Virus record (IMG/VR): IMGVR_UViG_3300036715_002161
Span: 62,001-126,000 of that record
DNA: 64,000 nt
Strand: one strand, 5' to 3'
Source of the DNA: a virus
Both the position numbers and the translations under genes were made by a program. Positions 58,823 to 64,000 of this stretch are shown here, in pieces (within the stretch, counting starts at the first letter, position 1; every line of letters begins with the position of its first letter). The notes under the pieces were generated by a model, which saw only the letters and a list, made by a program, of their open reading frames with translations, did not search any database and was not told where the DNA came from.

Positions 58823-59593
58823 ATGGATTTAAGTAAATACTATTCCGAAATCTCCAGATACAAGTCAATAGGGGCAGAAGAGGAGGTAGCCTTGTTTAAA
58901 ACGTTTCAAGCTACTACAACTACAGAAAAAGAAAAAACCAAGATTAAGGATCGTATAATCTCCTCTAACCTAAGGTTTGCCTTTAAGGAGGCCAAGAAGT
59001 TTTCAAAGAATGATCCTATATTATTTGAGGATTTGATCTGTGCCGCCAACGAAGGATTATTGGTAGGTTTTGAAAAGTTCAATCCGGCCAATGGTGTTAG
59101 GTATTTATCATATGCAGGTTGGTGGGTAAAGCAAAGGATATTAGATGAGATGTCAAAAAAGAGAATAGTTTCTTTACCTAAATCAAAGCAGCAGCTGGCC
59201 ACTAGAATTCAAAAAGCCAAAGATAGAGACGAATCCCTATCCTTGGCCGATTTAGTAAAGGTCTTTCCAGAGGATAACCCCAAGGACATTAAGGAACTTT
59301 CCGATACTAGATACCTTACGTATTATATGGAGGACCTCAGTGATGATCTTCTAGAAATAGATCCAATAGGTGAACAAGTTCAAATTAACATTGATAATAA
59401 TAAGGTTTGGAAATCTGTCTCTGATCTACCCTCTCCGCACAGGGAAGTAATTGCCCAACTATTTGGGCTTGATGATGGGGTCGAGCAGTCGATTACAAAC
59501 ATATGTAAGTCAATGAAAGTTTCTAAGGAAACGGTACGACAGATTAAAGCGGAGGGCCTCGAAATGCTCACAAGAAAGCTGGGCCCTACTTAG
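58823..59593 (+). CDS. sigma-70 family RNA polymerase sigma factor
   Basis: 256 residues, the only plus-strand gene in 32954-64000. Regions: IISSNLRFAFKEAKKFSKND and FEDLICAANEGLLVGFEKFN (region 2.1-2.2), VRYLSYAGWWVKQRILDEMS (2.3-2.4), and DLPSPHREVIAQLFGLDDG with ICKSMKVSKETVRQIKAEGL (region 4, helix-turn-helix). An AGGAT ribosome site precedes the ATG. Family role: redirects host polymerase. It is a candidate reader of the TTAGATA/GTATAAG promoters on the same arm; that is inference. Confidence 0.88.
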   Translation: MDLSKYYSEISRYKSIGAEEEVALFKTFQATTTTEKEKTKIKDRIISSNLRFAFKEAKKFSKNDPILFEDLICAANEGLLVGFEKFNPANGVRYLSYAGWWVKQRILDEMSKKRIVSLPKSKQQLATRIQKAKDRDESLSLADLVKVFPEDNPKDIKELSDTRYLTYYMEDLSDDLLEIDPIGEQVQINIDNNKVWKSVSDLPSPHREVIAQLFGLDDGVEQSITNICKSMKVSKETVRQIKAEGLEMLTRKLGPT

Positions 59594-59692
59594 GTTTTAT
59601 AAGGATCAAAAGTCCCAGTTAATCATTTTGATTCATGTTAGACACTACCGAGTTCTTGTGGTTTGATAGTGGTTGCTACTCTACCGATGGTT

Positions 59693-60238
59693 CTATTGTA
59701 CCGGTAGTTTTGGTTTGTTCTTAGACCCTGGTTTACGGCCTCGACGTTTTAATAGTACTGGTCCAGGATTTTCTTCCTGGCCTCCCACCAGTAGCTCTCG
59801 TGACACTCCAGGTCCATTATCTCTTGATTTTCGGATTCTAGGTGTTGACTGGCCAATATCTGTTTTACTATTGTGGGTTGACTTTTCAACTGATTTTCTG
59901 ACAAGTCCGGAGTCCACGACTGGTCTAACCTCGGAGAAGTCATGTGTAATAGTGGGGATTTTGAAAACTGTTTGTTCTTTAGAATTTTTACGCAGCTTTT
60001 TGAAAACATAGTTTATCTTTCCAGACAGGTAATTTTTAAGTTCAATTTTTATCTCTTCACTTGGCTGGGTAGTAGTATCCAGCGCCCCATCTAGTCCTTT
60101 ATCTAGATAGAAATATTTTACATAGCTTAGTATCCTACCAGACCCATCAGGTAGGCTTAGGAAAAAATGATAAGATCCTTTGATCGAGTTAAACCCTAAA
60201 TAATACGGAAGATTATTCTCCTGTTGTTTCATAGACAA
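59693..60238 (-). CDS. DNA-binding protein with C-terminal AT-hook (AP2-like N-terminus possible)
   Basis: 181 residues. The C-terminus VLLKRRGRKPGSKNKPKLP is an AT-hook (RGRKPG core). The N-terminus LPYYLGFNSIKGSYHFFLSL and the following strands recall AP2-type domains, with low certainty. In between, a Lys/Ser-rich linker. A TTACATA/GTATAAG promoter lies at 60263-60292. Inferred role: binds AT-rich DNA as regulator or nucleoid-type protein. Confidence 0.6.
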   Translation of the reverse strand: MSMKQQENNLPYYLGFNSIKGSYHFFLSLPDGSGRILSYVKYFYLDKGLDGALDTTTQPSEEIKIELKNYLSGKINYVFKKLRKNSKEQTVFKIPTITHDFSEVRPVVDSGLVRKSVEKSTHNSKTDIGQSTPRIRKSRDNGPGVSRELLVGGQEENPGPVLLKRRGRKPGSKNKPKLPVQ

Positions 60239-60262
60239 ACCTATATATTTTTCTTATATCTA

Positions 60263-60292
60263 CTTATACCACAACCTGATGGTATTATGTAA
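60263..60292 (-). promoter_or_regulatory. phage promoter of TTAGATA class, one mismatch
   Basis: TTACATA (60292-60286; one base from TTAGATA), 16 nt, GTATAAG (60269-60263), start near 60256, 18 nt before the AT-hook gene. Confidence 0.6.
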
Positions 60293-60359
60293 TCTAGTTT
60301 ACGACTGGGAAATTCCTATTTGGTATGTGGTAATGTATACGGCTTTACAATACCCGACT

Positions 60360-60785
60360 TTATTTTTTAGTAGGTTTAAAGTCAGAGATAAAAGGCTGAA
60401 TGGATATTTTACCGGAGTCCAAAACCAGACTAAATGGTGCATTTTCCCCCATAGAAGCAACGACTGTCATATAGGTTATTCCAAACGTTTTAATCAGTTC
60501 TGAAAACTGACTGGCAAGTGCATAGCCCCTTGCCAAACGATCCACCTGGATCTTATCTTCTATAATCCTTAGAAAATCCCGTAAAGTATTAGCTTTGTTA
60601 ACCTCAGTATTAGAAATATCAATACCAAAAGTGTCCTTGATGCCAAGACACATCTCAATCATATCAAGGCCATCCATTTCTAGGTCTTTTCTAAGATCTG
60701 TTTCTAAATGTATGTCAGATCTCTGCCTATCTAGTTGCTCTGATATAGTGGTAATCAGATACTGCTGTCTATCTTCAGGCTTCAA
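60360..60785 (-). CDS. acyl-carrier-protein-like protein lacking the phosphopantetheine serine
   Basis: 141 residues from a TTG at 60785, chosen because GAGGAG lies seven bases upstream; an ATG at 60812 gives a longer overlap with the gene upstream. Residues 1-75 resemble an acyl carrier protein: helix I TTISEQLDRQRSDI, then LRKDLEMDGLDMIEMCLGIK, DTFGIDISNTEVN and the last helix. The DSL motif reads DGL, so the usual attachment Ser is Gly. The remaining 60 residues (ASQFSELIKTFGITYMTVVA) are unknown. It may be a decoy or a scaffold for a partner protein. Confidence 0.65.
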   Translation of the reverse strand: MKPEDRQQYLITTISEQLDRQRSDIHLETDLRKDLEMDGLDMIEMCLGIKDTFGIDISNTEVNKANTLRDFLRIIEDKIQVDRLARGYALASQFSELIKTFGITYMTVVASMGENAPFSLVLDSGKISIQPFISDFKPTKK

Positions 60786-61029
60786 TGTATATCTCCTCAA
60801 ACACAGGTTCAATCAATGGCTCTATTTTTTTAATCCGCCAGGGTTCAATACAACTCCCTTTGTATAAACCTATGTGCCCTATGGTAGATATAATGTCACT
60901 ACAAAATACACACTTCGCTAAATCATTTAAAGGACCTCTGTCAACAGTAAGTATATTACCTATTGTATCCCCATTATTACAACAAACTGTAGGTTTTATG
61001 ACTACTACTAAATCACCATGTTTAAACAT
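60775..61029 (-). CDS. small hypothetical protein
   Basis: 84 residues, starts FKHGDLVVVIKPTVCCNNGD, four cysteines in two pairs (CC, CVFC), with the beta-rich pattern of phage KOW/SH3-like small proteins. Its end overlaps the TTG start of the ACP-like gene and supplies that gene's ribosome site. Confidence 0.6.
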   Translation of the reverse strand: MFKHGDLVVVIKPTVCCNNGDTIGNILTVDRGPLNDLAKCVFCSDIISTIGHIGLYKGSCIEPWRIKKIEPLIEPVFEEIYIEA

Positions 61030-61070
61030 ATATATCTACCTAAACGTTTACTAAAAGAACACTAGGAGTT

Positions 61071-61253
61071 TTAATTCTGAGATTTATCTTTTGCCTCTTT
61101 AATCTTTCGGTTAAGTTCAACGTTAATGTCTTCAAGTTTTAAAAACTCTCTACGACAATAACTATCATTTTTTACAGGTAAGCCAGCCCTGTTTACTTCT
61201 TGACTAGGCCCAAATCCAAAGGCAGTGGCCAAGTCCTTCAAAAAAGATTTCAT
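61071..61253 (-). CDS. small hypothetical protein
   Basis: 60 residues, charged, helical end (NVELNRKIKEAKDKSQN), start FLKDLATAFGFGPSQEVNRA. The stop of the next upstream gene is 2 nt before its ATG. No family recognised. Confidence 0.5.
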   Translation of the reverse strand: MKSFLKDLATAFGFGPSQEVNRAGLPVKNDSYCRREFLKLEDINVELNRKIKEAKDKSQN

Positions 61254-61255
61254 AA

Positions 61256-61459
61256 CTAAGATACCGATAAGTGATTTTTAGTACAGACCTCAAAGATCTT
61301 GTACCCTAAAATAATTTGTTGACCAGGGTCAGGCTTATAATGAGGCGATTCATTCAGTAACCTAAGTTCACCCTCTCCCAAGTATAGGTTCTGGGGCAAT
61401 TGGCCAGTAGTGCGTATGAACTCTTGAGCCGTCACACGTATCCTATAAATGATTTCCAT
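61256..61459 (-). CDS. small hypothetical protein, possibly from a leaderless mRNA
   Basis: 67 residues (MEIIYRIRVTAQEFIRTTGQ and on). Its only ATG (61459) is 5 nt after the GTATAAG of a TTAGATA-class promoter, so transcription should start at or next to the ATG, and no ribosome site exists. The protein is of unknown function. Confidence 0.55.
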   Translation of the reverse strand: MEIIYRIRVTAQEFIRTTGQLPQNLYLGEGELRLLNESPHYKPDPGQQIILGYKIFEVCTKNHLSVS

Positions 61460-61463
61460 AGTA

Positions 61464-61493
61464 CTTATACCAAATTCAATAATTAATATCTAA
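61464..61493 (-). promoter_or_regulatory. phage promoter of TTAGATA-N16-GTATAAG class
   Basis: TTAGATA (61493-61487), 16 nt, GTATAAG (61470-61464), start near 61457. It lies in the 35-nt gap behind the 63-residue gene. Confidence 0.75.
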
Positions 61494-61494
61494 C

Positions 61495-61686
61495 CTAGGC
61501 TCCCACCATTTTACCGCCTACTTCCGGAAAACACTCTACTACTACATTTTTCTCCGGAGCCACCTTTTTGATAATTGTTTCAATGGCATAAGTCTTCAAT
61601 TTTAAGCAGGCATCTGCACTGGGAACTTCGATTACCTGAGCTCCTGTATTTCCAAACAGTAGAATTAAAACGTAGTATGTGTTCAT
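61495..61686 (-). CDS. small protein with N-terminal hydrophobic segment
   Basis: 63 residues: YYVLILLFGNTGAQVIEVPS can be a signal or membrane anchor, then a two-Cys body (Cys in ADACLKLK and VVECFPEV). A secreted or periplasmic small protein is possible. No family recognised. Confidence 0.55.
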   Translation of the reverse strand: MNTYYVLILLFGNTGAQVIEVPSADACLKLKTYAIETIIKKVAPEKNVVVECFPEVGGKMVGA

Positions 61687-61699
61687 CCCAAACCTTTAA

Positions 61700-61849
61700 T
61701 TAGTGGGGGTACCCCCAAGTTACTGTTGCCGTAATGGCAAAGGCAGATAACCAGTAAAACATATCTGCCCACTTTCCCTGGACTGCCCACCATAGTGCAT
61801 TTAGTAGGTATAGTACAAGAATAACATAATTAAATATTTTAGGATTCAT
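61700..61849 (-). CDS. small membrane protein, 49 residues
   Basis: ATG at 61849, TAA at 61700. Two transmembrane segments: VILVLYLLNALWWAVQG and WADMFYWLSAFAITATVTW. The aromatic pattern (N.LWW...GKWAD..YW.SA) is that of a frequent small phage membrane protein without known role. It lies 13 nt before the 63-residue gene. Confidence 0.65.
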   Translation of the reverse strand: MNPKIFNYVILVLYLLNALWWAVQGKWADMFYWLSAFAITATVTWGYPH

Positions 61850-61902
61850 TGGTCAAACAAAGGTCCGAGATTAGGGATTACATATAGGCACATACTGTTT
61901 CC

Positions 61903-63510
61903 TTATTTATAACAAACTGCCTCTAGTAACCAGTTTTGAAGGACCTTATTATTAGACCTTAAGAACTTCTTAAATCTGCTATCAATTAAAACCGTATGAC
62001 CCCAGTCAGTGTCAGACCTCACTACTCTGCCTATCTGTTGACCAAATGTTATCAAGGCTCGATAGTTATATCCTATAAAGTCATTTTTTAATTGATGATA
62101 TGTAAATGGGTCTGAGACATTATCATATGGCACTCGAAGAATAATCTGAAACCTAGCTCGGTCATCCTTCATGTCCACGCCCTGCTGACAGATGGGAGAG
62201 ATTAAGACCAAAGGCTTATCTGACTCATAGAACATATTTAAAACCTGTTGGAAATCTGTTTTGTCATGTAGAATCACCCGCCCCGTTTTCTTAAGAGAGG
62301 CATAAATCTGTCTGGCCACTGCATAGCTTGGGGTATGGATAAGCCCTTTTACGTCATGATATGTTTCCAAGACAGTCTCCAGGCTTTTAACTATGCTAGG
62401 GTAATTTTCATCCCAGGTCCGATGAGATGTATCTACCAGTAAGTCTTCTTTTACAACAATAGGCCTATTTTTTTTATTGAAACTAGAGGCCACCTTGATA
62501 AAATAAGTTTCGTCCTTTACGAGTCCTAGCCCTCTACAGAAAAGCTCTTTTGAATACACAGTACCAGACATTAAAAGTCTTCTAGTGCCATAATTGAACA
62601 GGAGACTATTTGCGTCTCGACCTATATCCAGCGGGACTATCTTGAGCCTAACCTCATGCCTAGGAGTATCGTTAGTGTCAAGGCTAAAAATGTAATTCTG
62701 CTCATGTTCCCGGTAGATTATTTCAAGATTAAATATGAACTTAGACACTCTTTCCAAGTAATCATCTCTAGGTGAGGTACTGCCACCAATAGGTATACTT
62801 TCAGAGTATTCTGTTTGCATCTCAGACAAAAGGATTTCCCATGTTCCTGGTGGAGTATTTTCATAAGAGGCACCTGAAAGTACGGCTGCTGCCTTTTCTG
62901 GAAGCATTATTGAGAAAGTCGCAAAATCTCGGATTACCCCAGCTATCTCATGGGCCTCATCCACTATCAGCAAATCTCTTGGAGGAAAGTGCCCAGCAAA
63001 AGAAGACTGGTAAATAAAAGAGTGGAAATTGTGTACCACGGTCTTATTCTCAATAGCCAAGTCTATGGCTAGCTTATAAGGGCACGGATTAATTGCTACA
63101 CATTCTTTGTATACGGCTGGGCTGCCTTTACAAGGCCCTTCTGCACAAGAATAAGATCCACGACGAACTTCTGATTTACCAGTAGCCCGTATGGAATCTA
63201 AAACCCCACTGATATAATCCTTATCCTTATTCTTATAGATACATGGGTATGCATTTCTACCCTTCATCAAGTAGGCATCTGTCGGGAAATCGTCATTATA
63301 TTGATTTTGTAACGATTTTCTAGGGGTGATAATATAGGAACTTTCTTCCTTATTACCAAAAGTAACGGCAATGGCGCTTTTACCACAGCCGACGGGGCCT
63401 TCAACTATTACATTTTTATACCCCGAGTCAAAAGCCTTTTCAATCTCCAGGATAATTTCTTTCTGGGATTTTCTAGGATTTGGCAAGGGGAAATATTGCA
63501 TTACAGACAT
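61903..63510 (-). CDS. XPD/DinG-like DNA helicase
   Basis: 535 residues, superfamily 2. Walker A VEGPVGCGKSAIAV, then Cys-rich stretch (YSCAEGPCKG, ECVAINPCPY) at the place of an Fe-S domain, DEAH box LLIVDEAHEIAG, and motifs LISPICQQGVDMKDD, QIILRVPYDNVSDPF, FGQQIGRVVRSDTDWG. Role: unwinds 5'-3' on branched or damaged DNA. It follows the Tad2-like gene by 6 nt. Confidence 0.82.
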   Translation of the reverse strand: MSVMQYFPLPNPRKSQKEIILEIEKAFDSGYKNVIVEGPVGCGKSAIAVTFGNKEESSYIITPRKSLQNQYNDDFPTDAYLMKGRNAYPCIYKNKDKDYISGVLDSIRATGKSEVRRGSYSCAEGPCKGSPAVYKECVAINPCPYKLAIDLAIENKTVVHNFHSFIYQSSFAGHFPPRDLLIVDEAHEIAGVIRDFATFSIMLPEKAAAVLSGASYENTPPGTWEILLSEMQTEYSESIPIGGSTSPRDDYLERVSKFIFNLEIIYREHEQNYIFSLDTNDTPRHEVRLKIVPLDIGRDANSLLFNYGTRRLLMSGTVYSKELFCRGLGLVKDETYFIKVASSFNKKNRPIVVKEDLLVDTSHRTWDENYPSIVKSLETVLETYHDVKGLIHTPSYAVARQIYASLKKTGRVILHDKTDFQQVLNMFYESDKPLVLISPICQQGVDMKDDRARFQIILRVPYDNVSDPFTYHQLKNDFIGYNYRALITFGQQIGRVVRSDTDWGHTVLIDSRFKKFLRSNNKVLQNWLLEAVCYK

Positions 63511-63516
63511 GGTTGT

Positions 63517-63705
63517 TCACCTAATAAGTGTTTCGTAAAGTTTCCAATCACAGGCCAAAATATCTTCCGGTTTAAACCCTACAAGTCCTGTGAACAAAAA
63601 TGGTTCTGGTTTAAACATGATACTCCAATATTCTCCAGGTTGCCATCCTGACCGACAGATTTTTTCGCCACACTTTAATTCAAATAATGCTTTTTCAAAG
63701 TTCAT
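63517..63705 (-). CDS. Tad2-like (DUF2829) anti-Thoeris candidate
   Basis: 62 residues from the ATG at 63705 (GGAG ribosome site); a longer frame to 63789 runs through the terminator and is rejected. MNFEKALFELKCGEKICRSG then W, later FKPEDILACDWKLYETL. The opening MNFE.AL..L..G.....R.GW and the end ..A.DW are the DUF2829 pattern. Known Tad2 proteins bind the cyclic ADP-ribose signal of Thoeris defence. The match is short, so confidence is moderate. Directly upstream is a small RNA-like unit with its own terminator. Confidence 0.65.
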   Translation of the reverse strand: MNFEKALFELKCGEKICRSGWQPGEYWSIMFKPEPFLFTGLVGFKPEDILACDWKLYETLIR

Positions 63706-63729
63706 AATAGTTCTCCAAAAGAAACAAAT

Positions 63730-63762
63730 AAAAAAAACCAGGATCAAAACTACCGATCCTGG
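63730..63762 (-). terminator. intrinsic terminator, minus strand
   Basis: Perfect 8-bp stem (63738-63745 with 63755-63762) followed on the minus strand by eight T. It ends the short unit behind the promoter at 63853-63882, 25 nt before the Tad2-like ATG. Confidence 0.88.
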
Positions 63763-63846
63763 CGAGTGGCTAGACAAAAAAGCTAGCAAGGAGCAGCGGT
63801 CTAATAAAACGACCGCAACAAAAGAAAAAAGTAAACTCTACTCTCT
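63763..63846 (-). ncRNA. candidate small RNA or attenuated leader of Tad2-like gene
   Basis: About 115 nt with the terminator. Two more hairpins: GCGGTC/GACCGC (63796-63801 with 63811-63816) and GCTAG/CTAGC (63769-63773 with 63783-63787). No ORF. Promoter and terminator are both present, as for the RNAs at 35 kb and 40 kb. Confidence 0.5.
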
Positions 63847-63852
63847 ACCTTA

Positions 63853-63882
63853 CTTATACCAATATATAAGCCCTATATCTAA
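63853..63882 (-). promoter_or_regulatory. phage promoter of TTAGATA-N16-GTATAAG class
   Basis: TTAGATA (63882-63876), 16 nt, GTATAAG (63859-63853), start near 63846. The element abuts the stop codon of the MazG-like gene. Confidence 0.75.
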
Positions 63883-64000
63883 TTATTGTTCAGCTGCTTC
63901 AAGTACTTCTCTTTCTGCATCCAGGTCCCGGTTTAGGGCTTTTTGAGTTGAAAAACCTTCTGGGTACCGGGCCTTTAATTTCTTAATATTAGCCTCTCTG
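63883..64000 (-). CDS. probable MazG-like NTP pyrophosphohydrolase, C-terminal end only
   Basis: 39 codons plus stop (TAA at 63883), open to the window edge. The end REANIKKLKARYPEGFSTQK then ALNRDLDAEREVLE is the closing block of phage MazG-like proteins (NI.KL..RYP..FS...A.NRD...ER). The catalytic part is outside the window. Confidence 0.62.
   Translation of the reverse strand, partial: REANIKKLKARYPEGFSTQKALNRDLDAEREVLEAAEQ

Noticed and set aside
58776-58868. Longer N-terminus of the second phosphoesterase
   Set aside because: It would overlap the divergent sigma gene; the family's metal motif begins right after the ATG at 58775.
63706-63789. Longer N-terminus of the Tad2-like protein
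   Set aside because: It would be encoded by the terminator stem and T run; the ATG at 63705 has a ribosome site and starts the family pattern.

Overview
The window is a contiguous piece of a large tailed phage genome, most likely a myovirus of a Gram-negative host. The support is a complete morphogenesis cluster (large terminase, frameshifted tail assembly chaperone, tape measure, hub, gp25-like and gpJ-like baseplate proteins, tail fibres, a glycine-rich fibre tip), a lysis cassette with a GH19-type endolysin and an i-spanin/o-spanin pair (which implies an outer membrane), a phage-type DNA polymerase I and primase-helicase, tRNA genes, and counter-defence genes. No integrase, rRNA, ribosomal protein or CRISPR array was seen. 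The host genus cannot be told from the sequence.

Layout. (1) 1-3822, minus strand: a ubiquitin-conjugation-like operon of the PRTRC type, with a ThiF/E1 enzyme cut by the window edge, a JAB/JAMM peptidase, an E2-like protein, two unrecognised proteins and a 65-residue ubiquitin-like protein ending GTKG. (2) 3850-32953, plus strand: packaging, tail, baseplate, fibre, lysis and adhesin genes in one long run of short gaps and ATGA overlaps, with a sigma-70-like gene in the middle and a trypsin-like protease near the end. A GTTAAAATA element precedes seven cistrons. (3) 32955-32990: a bidirectional terminator between the converging blocks. (4) 32987-34426, minus: a metallophosphoesterase and small genes. 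(5) 34427-35539: a 1.1 kb gene-free stretch with 13 exact TTTGTCA/TGACAAA heptamers, an AT tract and a structured RNA candidate with its own promoter and terminator. (6) 35540-58775, minus: RuvC-like nuclease, HD-Pnk-like RNA end-healing enzyme, NAMPT and PRPP-synthetase pair (NARP1-type NAD+ restoration), a second structured RNA, six paralogous about 115-residue proteins around two tRNA genes, a UDG-DNA polymerase fusion, two RNA ligases, a vWA protein, primase-helicase, glycosyltransferase and Cas4-like nuclease. (7) 58823-59593, plus: a second sigma-70 family factor. (8) 59693-64000, minus: an AT-hook protein, an acyl-carrier-like protein without the modified serine, small proteins, an XPD/DinG-like helicase, a Tad2-like anti-Thoeris candidate and the end of a probable MazG-like gene.

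How the parts may fit together. Two promoter-like signals are visible. One is TTAGATA-(15-16 nt)-GTATAAG on the minus strand, seen six times exactly and once with one mismatch. It lies before the ubiquitin-like gene, the tRNA pair, three structured non-coding regions and two small protein genes, and it often abuts or overlaps the end of the upstream gene. The other is GTTAAAATA, 3-4 nt before late start codons. The two phage sigma-like proteins are natural candidates to read them. Several genes concern NAD+ and RNA damage defences: the NARP1-type pair, the Tad2-like protein, and an RNA repair set (HD-Pnk, Rnl1-type and Rnl2-type ligases) beside phage tRNAs. The PRTRC-type conjugation operon has no function I can assign and is the most unusual system in the window.
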